This document shows, piece by piece, positions 27,411 to 35,340 of a stretch of 64,000 nt of DNA; the stretch's first letter is position 1, and the number at the start of each line of letters is the position of its first letter. This stretch comes from Lachnospiraceae bacterium UBA4260 (GTDB lineage Bacteria > Bacillota > Clostridia > Lachnospirales > Lachnospiraceae): the NCBI GenBank assembly GCA_002395235.1, contig DGWK01000030.1, positions 1 through 64,000 on the forward strand, given 5' to 3'. A model generated the notes under the pieces. It was not told the DNA's origin. It was given only the letters and a program-made list of their open reading frames with translations, and searched no databases. Both the position numbers and the translations under genes were made by a program.

Positions 27411-27839
27411 CTACTTCACCTCCTCGAGCGTGATCGCGTGCATGGGACACATCTCCACGCACATGGGGTTTGCGGTCTTTCCGTCTTCACTCCTGTGTAC
27501 GCACATGTTGCACTTCATGATCTCCCTGAAGTGAATGCTGTCGGGCTTGAGAATGCCGAAAGGACATGACATGACGCACATGTAGCAGCTCGCGCACTGC
27601 TCCTTGTCATAGGTGACATAGCCGGTCTCTGGGTCCTTCTTCATGGCGCCAGTCATGCAGGTGTAGACGCACTCGGGATGCTCGCAGTGACGGCAAAAGA
27701 TAGGGGCCGGCCTGGTCTCGCTGTCAATGACAACGCGGTTTCTGGCGTCGCCGCTCTCCGTCTCATGGCTGACCACGCATGCCGTGACGCAGGTGAGACA
27801 TCCGATGCAGCGGCTGCGGTCTATTTTGATCCTGTACAT
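27411..27839 (-). CDS. Four-cluster [4Fe-4S] electron-transfer protein
   Basis: A 142-aa protein with sixteen cysteines in four groups: CIGCLTCVTAC, CRHCEHPECVYTC, CASCYMCVMSC and CNMC...CVEMC. This is the HycB/DmsB-like arrangement for four [4Fe-4S] clusters. It lacks a signal peptide and so is cytoplasmic. It is 17 bases downstream of the molybdenum-enzyme gene and 1 base from the flavoprotein gene, and it should link the two. Confidence 0.92.
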   Translation of the reverse strand: MYRIKIDRSRCIGCLTCVTACVVSHETESGDARNRVVIDSETRPAPIFCRHCEHPECVYTCMTGAMKKDPETGYVTYDKEQCASCYMCVMSCPFGILKPDSIHFREIMKCNMCVHRSEDGKTANPMCVEMCPMHAITLEEVK

Positions 27840-27856
27840 AGTTACCTCCTCTTACA

Positions 27857-29941
27857 TCAGATCTTCTCAAAACGGCAGGTTCCGCCCTTGTAGTTGGGCT
27901 CTCTGGAATACTTGTCGTAGTTGGAAGGCGTCAGCTTGTTGCACTCAATGTAATGGATGGGCGCATAGAGCTGGTCATAGGGTACATTATCCGTGATCTT
28001 GACATAGAAGACCGCGTTCTGTCCGTTGACCGAGTAGACGCGGATCTGATCCATCTCGTGAATGCCGTTCTCCTGCGCCAGCTTCGTATTCATATACAGA
28101 TAAGCCTTGCTCACGGAGACGTCCTCGACGAACTTGACCTCCTTGGTGCGGCTCTGCGTGTGCCACTGGCCTACGGTTCCGCGACCCGTGTTGAATACGA
28201 GCGGGAACTCCTCGCACTGTACATAAGGGTTGGGAAGAGGCTCTTCAAACATAAAGTTGGCCTTCTGATTGGGCGTGTAGAACTTGCCGTCCGCATAGAG
28301 CCTTCTCTCTTCGTCGGCAAACTCCGCCTCTCTTCCCTCCGGATACGGCCACTGCCTGCCGTGGGAGCCGGTCAGCTCATCCCACTTCACGCCGCTGAAA
28401 TCGCAGGGCTTTCCTTTGGAGATCTCGCGCAGCATGTCGAAGCACATCCTGGGAGTCTCCCACTTCTCGATGGCCTTGCCCATTCCCAGGGCCTTGGCGA
28501 CTCCGAGAATGCATTCGTAGTCGGAGATCTCGTTCTTTCCGCGGGGAAGGACCTGTCTCATAGCGGACATTCTTCTCTCGAGGTTGATGTAGGTGCCCTC
28601 TTTCTTGATGCCGGGCACTACGGGGAAGTAAACGGTCGCGTCCTCCGCGCTCTCGATGGTGTCGTAGATGTCCTGCACCACGAAAAGCTCCAGTTTTTTG
28701 ACCGCTTCCGCGAAGGTCTCGTTGTTGGTCCAGCTGTGCCTGGGATTGGTGCACAGGATCCAGAGGCCCTTGATCTCGCCTGCATTGATTCCTTCCACGA
28801 TCTTGTTGTAAGGGATCGTGGGCTTCTTGGCCACGTGGTCCACATCGATTCCGGTCAGCTCCGCGATCCTTGCTCTCTCCTTCTCGTCGGTAAAGTCACC
28901 GCCCGCGAACAGGCAGGTGGTATTGCTGAAAAGACGGGAGCCCATGGCGTTGCACTGTCCGGTGATGGAGTTGCCGCCGGTGCCGGGCTTTCCGATATTG
29001 CCGGTCATCAGCGCCAGGTTGATGATGGACTGCGCCGTGCGCACTGCCTCGTAACCCTGGTTGACGCCCATGGTCCACCAGAAGGAAACTGCCTTGCCGT
29101 TATGGATCAGATTCACCAGTTCCGTGATCTGCTCTTTGGAGAGGCCCGTCGTCTCGGATCCTCGCTCCAGAGTGAAGTCCTTGACGAAAGCGGCGAACTC
29201 ATCGAACTTGTTGGTGTGCGCCTCGATGAACTCGTGGTCGATCCAGTCCTTCTCGATCAGCATATTGGCGATGGTGTACATCAGGACCAGGTCCGTCCTG
29301 GGCTTTAAGCCGTACCAGTAATCCGCGTTCATGGCCGTCTCGGACTTTCTGGGATCGATGACGATGATCTTGTGTCCGGGCACCTTGTTCTTGCGCACCC
29401 GCCCCCATACGATGGGATGAGCCACTACCGGATTGGAACCGATGAAAATGAGCGTGTCGGACAGCTCCAGGTCCTTGAGCGTATAGCCGGGCGCGTCATA
29501 GCCGAAGGTCTGCTTGTGGCCTACTGCGGCGGTCGCCATGCACAGGCGCGTATTTCCGTCTACGTTGGTCTGCAGGTAGTTTCTCATCACATGGCCGAAA
29601 ATAGCGAACTCTTCCAGAGTCAGCTGCCCTGTGCTGATGCCGGCGACGCTCTCCGTCCCGTATTTGGCCTGCAGCTCTTTAAGCTTGTCGGCGACATAAG
29701 TAAATCCCTCGTCCCAGGAGACCTCTTTCATGGTCCCGTCCGCCTGCCGGATCTTGGGGAGCGCATCCGGTTTCACCGTTGTCTGCTGCTTGCTCAGCGA
29801 CAGCCCCTTGATGCAGCTGAATCCGTCATTGACGGGATATCCCTTTGTAGGGATCGTCCTGACGATCCGGCCGTCTTCGACGCAGAAATCCAGATTACAG
29901 TCAATCGCGCAGAAATTGCAGGTTGATTGCACTCGTTTCAT
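27857..29941 (-). CDS. Molybdopterin oxidoreductase, nitrate-reductase-like
   Basis: A cytoplasmic Mo-bis-MGD enzyme of 694 aa without a Tat signal. The N-terminal cluster motif is exact: C8-x2-C11-x3-C15-x27-C43. The expected Mo ligand is Cys134 in NTRLCMATA, the pattern of NarB/NapA-type nitrate reductases rather than of formate dehydrogenases. Other contacts are GSNPVVAHPI and the C-terminal dinucleotide-binding region (FNTGRGTVGQWHT). Context with sulfite reductase leaves a sulfur oxyanion possible as substrate. The start MKRVQS follows GGAGG; the ATG four codons earlier overlaps the site. First gene of the operon. Confidence 0.9.
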   Translation of the reverse strand: MKRVQSTCNFCAIDCNLDFCVEDGRIVRTIPTKGYPVNDGFSCIKGLSLSKQQTTVKPDALPKIRQADGTMKEVSWDEGFTYVADKLKELQAKYGTESVAGISTGQLTLEEFAIFGHVMRNYLQTNVDGNTRLCMATAAVGHKQTFGYDAPGYTLKDLELSDTLIFIGSNPVVAHPIVWGRVRKNKVPGHKIIVIDPRKSETAMNADYWYGLKPRTDLVLMYTIANMLIEKDWIDHEFIEAHTNKFDEFAAFVKDFTLERGSETTGLSKEQITELVNLIHNGKAVSFWWTMGVNQGYEAVRTAQSIINLALMTGNIGKPGTGGNSITGQCNAMGSRLFSNTTCLFAGGDFTDEKERARIAELTGIDVDHVAKKPTIPYNKIVEGINAGEIKGLWILCTNPRHSWTNNETFAEAVKKLELFVVQDIYDTIESAEDATVYFPVVPGIKKEGTYINLERRMSAMRQVLPRGKNEISDYECILGVAKALGMGKAIEKWETPRMCFDMLREISKGKPCDFSGVKWDELTGSHGRQWPYPEGREAEFADEERRLYADGKFYTPNQKANFMFEEPLPNPYVQCEEFPLVFNTGRGTVGQWHTQSRTKEVKFVEDVSVSKAYLYMNTKLAQENGIHEMDQIRVYSVNGQNAVFYVKITDNVPYDQLYAPIHYIECNKLTPSNYDKYSREPNYKGGTCRFEKI

Positions 29942-30088
29942 TGTTTCCTCCATTCTGTATTACTGTTCGGCCTCGATAGCGAAAGTCAGTGTCTGTATAT
30001 GACTGAACAGTTTTGTTTTCAGTTCCCGTACTCTCTGTTTTGGTTAGTTTGCACATTCTAACCGCTTTTTGTCCGCATAGTTTTATTT

Positions 30089-30146
30089 ATTATACCATGT
30101 CAGTGGTAAATACTACGTTGCGCACGCAACACCGGCATACTATAAT
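30089..30146. promoter_or_regulatory. Divergent promoters around a Crp/Fnr-type palindrome
   Basis: The palindrome GTTGCG-CA-CGCAAC lies at 30117-30130. For the plus-strand regulator gene it covers the -35 (TTGCGC, 30118-30123), with TATAAT at 30141-30146 after 17 bases. For the minus-strand operon a TATAAT lies at 30094-30089 without a good -35, and the palindrome centre falls about 41.5 bases upstream of the predicted start. This is the usual place for an activator of the Crp/Fnr family, and the overlap with the other promoter suggests self-repression. Confidence 0.65.
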
Positions 30147-30185
30147 AGTTCAGGTTGTTCACACAGGAAATATTTGGAGGTGAGT

Positions 30186-30860
30186 ATGAAAGATTTGGTC
30201 ATCCGGGCCTTTGAAACACACCCGATGTTTGAAGGGATCTCCCCGGACAATTGCGTGACCATGATCAATTGTCTGGGATGCATAAAAAAGACATATGAAA
30301 AAGATCAGATCATCTCCGCGAAGGAAGTATTCGCAAGACAAATCGGAATCGTGATCAGCGGCTGCGTCTACACCGTTCAGGAGGATGTGTGGGGGCGCTG
30401 CACCTTCCTCTCCTACACGGGGGAAGACGGCATCTTCGGAGAAGTGCTGATCGGCGGGTCGGCGGCGGAGCGCGGGATCGTCTTTAAAGCCGCTGAACCT
30501 ACCGCTGTCCTCTACCTGCCGGCGGACCGGATCCTGCATCCCTGCAGGAACTCCTGCCCCTTCCATCATCAGCTCTCGCGCAACCTCTTCCACATGATCA
30601 GCAACAAGAATGCGGCCCTCACGGAGAAAATAGAGATCACTTCCAAGTCCTCTCTGAGGGAGAAGGTCCTGGCTTACCTCTCCATCGAGTCCCGCCGCAA
30701 CGGCTCCACCAGCTTCAAGATCCCTCTGGGCAGAGCGGAAATGGCCGACTACCTGTGCACGAACCGGAGTGCGCTCTCCAGGGAGCTGGCCAGGATGAAG
30801 CAGGATGGGATCATTGAATATGAGGGAAGGGCTTTTCGGATACTTAATGCGCAGATGTGA
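30186..30860 (+). CDS. Crp/Fnr family transcription regulator
   Basis: A 224-aa regulator with an N-terminal cyclic-nucleotide-binding-like beta-roll (ISGCVYTVQEDVWGRCTFLSY, FGEVLIGG) and a C-terminal helix-turn-helix (GRAEMADYLCTNRSALSRELARM). Cys residues are present (CVTMINCLGC, and CRNSC at about 115-119), so an Fe-S or redox signal is possible, but the Fnr-type N-terminal cluster is not clear. It is divergent from the Mo/Asr operon, which it probably activates. The start MKDLV follows GGAGG; four codons upstream overlap that site. Confidence 0.9.
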   Translation: MKDLVIRAFETHPMFEGISPDNCVTMINCLGCIKKTYEKDQIISAKEVFARQIGIVISGCVYTVQEDVWGRCTFLSYTGEDGIFGEVLIGGSAAERGIVFKAAEPTAVLYLPADRILHPCRNSCPFHHQLSRNLFHMISNKNAALTEKIEITSKSSLREKVLAYLSIESRRNGSTSFKIPLGRAEMADYLCTNRSALSRELARMKQDGIIEYEGRAFRILNAQM

Positions 30861-30864
30861 GGAT

Positions 30865-30933
30865 GTGACAGGGGGACGTATCAACTGACACATTTTGTTC
30901 CAAAATGTGTCAGTTGATACGTCCCCCTGTCAC
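30865..30933. repeat. 33-bp perfect inverted repeat
   Basis: GTGACAGGGGGACGTATCAA... (30865-30897) is repeated in perfect inverted form at 30901-30933 around the 3-base loop TTC. It begins 4 bases after the regulator stop codon and ends 16 bases from the stop of the convergent transporter gene. It can act as a terminator-like stem but has no T tract beyond the stem, and looks like a mobile palindromic unit. Confidence 0.9.
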
Positions 30934-30949
30934 TCCGGCAGATATTACA

Positions 30950-32305
30950 TTATTCTTTCGGCACAATAATGCCCAAAATCTTCTCCTCATTGTAGCGGGA
31001 CAGAATCAGCGCGCCCGCCAGGCAGATCACAGCGGCAGAGACAGCCGCGATCCGGTAGCCCAGCCCGGTCTCGGGACCGATGCTGGCGAAAGCTGTAAAG
31101 ATCAGCATCGCAATACTCTGGCCGAATTTGAACGCGAACGTTCTTGCCGCGAAGAACATGCCCTCGCGGTTCTCTCCCGTCATCACGGCGTCCGCCTCCG
31201 CGATGTCCGCTACGATGGCCTGGGGCAAAATACCAAGGATCGCCATGGGGAATGCCGCCGCGCAGACGATGATAATGCCGAACACGAGGCCGGATCCGCC
31301 AAGAAGGCCCGAAACTGCCGTGATCATGTACACGATGGACAGGCCCACAAAGCCGATCAGAACCAGCTTCTTCTTGTTCATGCGGTGGGCCAGGCTGTTG
31401 ACCGGCATATAGCAGGCAAAAGACAGAAGCGTCATGGCTACGTAAAGGATGGTGGTAAAGGTCTCCGGCAGCTTCATCAGGGATGTGATGAAGAAGGGAA
31501 GGCCCGTCTGGAAGATGGTCAGGCCGAGGAAGTACAGCACGTCGCTCCCCACGAAAGTGCGGAAATCGCCGTTCTTAAAGGTCTTGATCAGCGAAGTGAA
31601 AGCGTCGTCCTCGGAAGGAACCGTGTGCACGTATTCCTTCTCGTTAATGGTGAATGTGGGCACCAGCAGGGCGACCAGTCCGATCGCCGCCAGAATCGCG
31701 AAGGTGACCCGGATCGCCATGACTCTTCCCATGGAGGGCTCCAGCGCGCCCCAGATGAAAGGAGCCGCATAGCCGATGGCGGAGCCCAGCAGGAAAGTCA
31801 CCGAGATATAGGTCGAAATACTGATTCTCGTGTCCTGCGTCGTTCCAAGTTCAGAGATCAGCGCGTTGTAGGGCGTGCAGTAGGTCGTCATGAACAGGTA
31901 GAACAGAAGGAGCGTCACCAAAAGCCAGATGCAGTTCACTGTGGAGATCGCATTGACCGGCGCCCAGAACACCAGGACTGTGATCAGAGCGAAGGGGACC
32001 GCGATTTTTTGCATGAACGGAATTCTGCGCCCCTTGGGATTCTGCGATCTGTCGGAGAGGTTGGCGATCATGGGATCTGTTATGGCGTCGAACACTCTGC
32101 CCAGCGCCGCTATGCCGCCGATCACGGTGGCGATTCCCAGGATCACTCTTCCCTGGGGGATGAACAGCGTCTGTCCGGCCGCGATCGAGTCCGCGTCGGG
32201 CTGATAGAAATAGACCAGCCAGTTTGTGATCAGCGCCGAGAGCAGCGACCATCCGAACTGACCGATTGCGAAACACCACATTTTGCCTTTACTTATTGTC
32301 TTCAT
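30950..32305 (-). CDS. GPH/MFS-type sugar:cation symporter
   Basis: A 451-aa transporter with about twelve hydrophobic segments. The family pattern is seen in GRVFDAITDPMIANLSDRS, the loop with GRRIPFM and TYCTPYNALISELG. These match the glycoside-pentoside-hexuronide:cation group, which usually imports sugars or glycosides. No glycosidase gene is nearby, so the substrate is unknown. A 62-aa gene precedes it by 20 bases. Confidence 0.87.
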   Translation of the reverse strand: MKTISKGKMWCFAIGQFGWSLLSALITNWLVYFYQPDADSIAAGQTLFIPQGRVILGIATVIGGIAALGRVFDAITDPMIANLSDRSQNPKGRRIPFMQKIAVPFALITVLVFWAPVNAISTVNCIWLLVTLLLFYLFMTTYCTPYNALISELGTTQDTRISISTYISVTFLLGSAIGYAAPFIWGALEPSMGRVMAIRVTFAILAAIGLVALLVPTFTINEKEYVHTVPSEDDAFTSLIKTFKNGDFRTFVGSDVLYFLGLTIFQTGLPFFITSLMKLPETFTTILYVAMTLLSFACYMPVNSLAHRMNKKKLVLIGFVGLSIVYMITAVSGLLGGSGLVFGIIIVCAAAFPMAILGILPQAIVADIAEADAVMTGENREGMFFAARTFAFKFGQSIAMLIFTAFASIGPETGLGYRIAAVSAAVICLAGALILSRYNEEKILGIIVPKE

Positions 32306-32325
32306 TGTTGTCTTCCTTTTCTGTC

Positions 32326-32514
32326 TTATTTCTTTTTCTTCCGGTGGATATGGATCTCCGGAATCGCCACGTTGTCATAGTCAATATCTTTTTTCTGCCG
32401 CTCTTTATTTTCTTCGGCTTCCGTTTTATTCTGCTTCTCCTCAAAGCTGTCCGTGTGCAGTTCGGGCACGGCTACATTGTCGCTGTCCAGATGCAGCAAT
32501 TTTTTGAAATTCAT
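32326..32514 (-). CDS. Small protein with duplicated DNVA(V/I)PE(L/I)H motif
   Basis: A 62-aa hydrophilic protein that I do not recognise. It holds two copies of one motif, DSDNVAVPELH near the start and DYDNVAIPEIH near the end, separated by a Glu/Lys-rich stretch and followed by HRKKKK. The ATG has an excellent AGGAGG site. It sits 20 bases after gltS and 20 bases before the symporter gene, so it is part of the operon. A short binding partner or membrane-protein accessory factor is only a guess. Confidence 0.65.
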   Translation of the reverse strand: MNFKKLLHLDSDNVAVPELHTDSFEEKQNKTEAEENKERQKKDIDYDNVAIPEIHIHRKKKK

Positions 32515-32534
32515 ATCTGTTCCACCTCCTGTGG

Positions 32535-33728
32535 TCAAACGAGGTTAATGAAAAATGTGATGACAAGTGAATTGATAAAATCCGCAAAAAGGCTTCCGAC
32601 GATCGGGATCAGAAGATACGCTTTGATCGAAGGCGCGTACTTATCGCAGATCGCCTGCATATTGGCCATCGCGTTGGGCGTGGCGCCCATGCCGAAGCCG
32701 CAGGTGCCGGCCGTGATCACGGCGGCGTCGTAATCCGCTCCCATGAATCGGAAGATCACGAATCTCGCATAAATATACATGAAGACCAGCTGGACCAGGA
32801 GCAGAATTACCAGCGGAAGGGCCAGCGCTGCCAGCTGCCATATTTTGAGCGTGATCATGGCAATGCCGAGGAAAAGCGACAGGCAGATACCGCCCAGGTC
32901 ATTGATCTCGCCCATGTAGATCTTAATCTTGCCGGTGGCTTCACCGACATTTCGGATGATGGCGGCTACGATCATGGCTCCGATGTAGACGGGGAAAGTC
33001 ATACCCGTCTTGGTGAGCAGCGCGGAGACCAGCGTCCCGAGGCCCACCGTGACGCACAGCTCGAAGACGGCCGGCGCATAGTTGTCGAAGTGCCTGACAT
33101 GCTGCTCTTCATCTTCGTCAAAAATCTCAACATCTTCGTCCTCTTTGACGGTCTTCAGAAGGTCGAATTTTTTGATCAGGGAATTGCCCAGGGGCCCTCC
33201 GATCAAGCTTCCAGCGATCAGACCGAAGGTGGCCGCCGCCGTGGCGATGGTGGTCGCGCCTTCAATACCGAAGTCCTCGATGACCGGTCCGAATGCGCCC
33301 GCTGTTCCGTGTCCGCCCACCATGGGGACCGAGCCGGTACACATGCCGACCAGCGGATGAACGCCCAGCACGCGGGAGACCCCCACTGCGAGCGCATTCT
33401 GGAGGATGATCAGCACAATGACCTGCAGCAGGAAAATGATCAGGTCCTTGCCGCCCTCCTTCAGAACCGCGAGATTGGCCTGGAATCCGACGGAAGTAAA
33501 GAAGAACACCATGCAGATCTCCCGGAAAGTGTCGTCGTAGATGAACTCGACGATCCCGGTCACATACAGAATACAGGAAACAATGGCTACTACAAGTCCG
33601 CCGACGACCGGCGCCGGAATACAGAAGGTCTCCAGAAAACGGATCTTCTTTCTCAGAAATTGCCCCAGCATAAGAACGCCGACGGCGATCGCCAGCGTAA
33701 GGTATTTATTTATTTCGATTGAAATCAT
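32535..33728 (-). CDS. gltS: Sodium/glutamate symporter
   Basis: A 397-aa membrane protein that imports glutamate with sodium. It has two inverted hydrophobic halves with the re-entrant motifs GGHGTAGAFG and TCGFGMGATPNAMANMQA, both diagnostic of GltS. The start MISIEINKY lies exactly at the stop of the upstream binding-protein gene (TGATG overlap), so translation is probably coupled. The central cytoplasmic loop is acidic (VKEDEDVEIFDEDEEQ). Confidence 0.93.
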   Translation of the reverse strand: MISIEINKYLTLAIAVGVLMLGQFLRKKIRFLETFCIPAPVVGGLVVAIVSCILYVTGIVEFIYDDTFREICMVFFFTSVGFQANLAVLKEGGKDLIIFLLQVIVLIILQNALAVGVSRVLGVHPLVGMCTGSVPMVGGHGTAGAFGPVIEDFGIEGATTIATAAATFGLIAGSLIGGPLGNSLIKKFDLLKTVKEDEDVEIFDEDEEQHVRHFDNYAPAVFELCVTVGLGTLVSALLTKTGMTFPVYIGAMIVAAIIRNVGEATGKIKIYMGEINDLGGICLSLFLGIAMITLKIWQLAALALPLVILLLVQLVFMYIYARFVIFRFMGADYDAAVITAGTCGFGMGATPNAMANMQAICDKYAPSIKAYLLIPIVGSLFADFINSLVITFFINLV

Positions 33729-34708
33729 CACTGCTCTCCTTTCTCTCCGTCTGCTTCGATGGCTATGCCGCACTCTTTATAGTACTGCGCCGCACCGGGG
33801 TGAAAAGGAATTGTGATCGACTCCACCGCTTTATCCTCTCTGAGGTCGAGCTCTACGGGAACCGCTCCGTTGATCGCGTCTTTTTCTTTGAAGAGCGCCG
33901 CCGTGATGTCGTAGACCTGCTCCTCCTGCAGCTTGTCCGAGGCGAGGAGCACCGACTGTACAGCCAGTGTCGTGACGTCGCTTTCCTGCCCGTTATACGT
34001 TCCTGCAGGAATCACGGTCTCCGTATAGAACTGATAAGTCCTTGTCAAAAGACCGCACTGCTGCCTGCCCAGCGACACAAGCCTGACAGACTCTTCCTTG
34101 GCAAGGTCCGTTATTACCTGGGCCGGCGCACCCGCCGTACAGAACATGGCGTCAATGGCGCCGGAGCGCAGCGCGTTCACGGCTTCCGTATAAGTCATAT
34201 TCTGAACAGTCAGCATATTGGACGTAAGCCCGTAGACCTGCAGGATCTGCGCTGCATTCTTCTGTGTGCCGGAATCCGCTTCCCCCACGCTGACGGTCTT
34301 TCCGGCAAGATCTTCCACACTTACGATCTGAGAGTCCGCTCGCACGACGAGCTGGACCGGCTCCGGATAGAGCGCCGCGACCGCGGAATATCCCCTTATG
34401 GCCTGCGTGTCCAGCGTGCCGTTGTACATCTCGTCGATCACATCGGACTGCGCGAACGCAAGCTCAAGATAGTCCTGTGAGAGCAGACGGATATTGGCCG
34501 CGGAGCCCGCCGTCGTCTTCACCTCGGTCTCTATCTTATAGGGATCCCCGGAAAGGGTCTCCGACAGAGCATGTCCCAGAGAGTTGTAATTGCCGCCCTC
34601 TCCCGCTGTTCCGATCCGCAGTCTGTCCTTGCTTCCGCACGCCGTCACAGATGCGAGGACCATGAGCAGGGTCAGTGCGATCGCTGCTTTCATTCTTATT
34701 GTTTTCAC
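33728..34708 (-). CDS. TAXI-type solute-binding lipoprotein
   Basis: A 326-aa lipoprotein with lipobox SVTAC and a mature part matching the TRAP-associated extracytoplasmic immunogenic family: IGTAGEGGNYNSLGHALSE, ADSGTQKNAAQIL and FCTAGAPAQVITDLA. TAXI proteins in other bacteria feed glutamate or similar acids to TRAP permeases. No TRAP permease is present; the next gene is gltS, with overlapping stop and start. A GTG start after GGGGGG is chosen; an ATG five codons later is the alternative. Confidence 0.85.
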   Translation of the reverse strand: MKTIRMKAAIALTLLMVLASVTACGSKDRLRIGTAGEGGNYNSLGHALSETLSGDPYKIETEVKTTAGSAANIRLLSQDYLELAFAQSDVIDEMYNGTLDTQAIRGYSAVAALYPEPVQLVVRADSQIVSVEDLAGKTVSVGEADSGTQKNAAQILQVYGLTSNMLTVQNMTYTEAVNALRSGAIDAMFCTAGAPAQVITDLAKEESVRLVSLGRQQCGLLTRTYQFYTETVIPAGTYNGQESDVTTLAVQSVLLASDKLQEEQVYDITAALFKEKDAINGAVPVELDLREDKAVESITIPFHPGAAQYYKECGIAIEADGEKGEQ

Positions 34709-34778
34709 AAATTTCCCCCCTTTTTTTAGTTTAGATACTACCATTATCTACCATTTTGCGGTGGAGTGCAAATAAGTA

Positions 34779-34813
34779 AAAGGCCCGGTAACCTTCTCAG
34801 GTCTACCGGGCCT
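34779..34813 (-). terminator. Terminator of the nhaC-HD operon
   Basis: On the minus strand AAGGCCCGGTA and TACCGGGCCTT pair around a 12-base loop, followed by TTACTT. Confidence 0.8.
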
Positions 34814-34831
34814 TGCGCCGTGCATAACTTT

Positions 34832-35332
34832 CTATTTTTTGACAAATTCTTTGAAATAATCAACAACCTTTTTCACTCTTATAACCTCCGGCTTTGAGAA
34901 CTCCACAGCCGCCACGTCCTTGTCAGCCAGGCTGACCAGGATGGCCTCCTTGGACTTGGGCGGGTGTCCCAGAGTCAGCGGCCACATGTGCGACCGGATG
35001 ATATTTTTCTCCTTTTCGGAAAGGTGAAAATCCTTGTCCGCCTTCTCCATCGCGATCTGGGGATGAGAAGTTCCGTGCTGAAAAGGAGTCAGTCCTTCCT
35101 TCTTGATATCATACTGATAATAGTCGTGCAGCATCGCGCCGCGCGCCAGCTCTCTCTCGTCAATATCCCAGCCCAGCTTCTCGGCAAACTCAAAGCTCCT
35201 CATCGCCACAGCCAGGCAGTGCGCCAGCGTATTGCTGCCGTGGTGCTGCGGGAATGCGCCGAGCTTTAAAATCCTGGGATCATGCAGAAGCTTCTTTACT
35301 TCTTCGGTAAACAATTTCTTGTCATTTGTCAA
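34832..35332 (-). CDS. HD-domain metal-dependent phosphohydrolase
   Basis: A 166-aa protein with the HD pattern: His in HHGSNTLAHC, the HD pair in GAMLHDYYQYD, and Asp in LVSLADKDVAA. Such enzymes hydrolyse phosphate esters of nucleotides or related molecules. It follows nhaC by 8 bases and ends before a terminator, so the two are co-transcribed. Substrate unknown. Confidence 0.85.
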   Translation of the reverse strand: MTNDKKLFTEEVKKLLHDPRILKLGAFPQHHGSNTLAHCLAVAMRSFEFAEKLGWDIDERELARGAMLHDYYQYDIKKEGLTPFQHGTSHPQIAMEKADKDFHLSEKEKNIIRSHMWPLTLGHPPKSKEAILVSLADKDVAAVEFSKPEVIRVKKVVDYFKEFVKK

Positions 35333-35340
35333 CGTGCCAT

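Noticed and set aside
30159..32380. Two frames both starting MCQLIRPPVT on opposite strands (ending 30159 and 32380)
   Set aside because: The shared start is only the two arms of the 33-bp inverted repeat; the frames run antisense to the regulator and the transporter.
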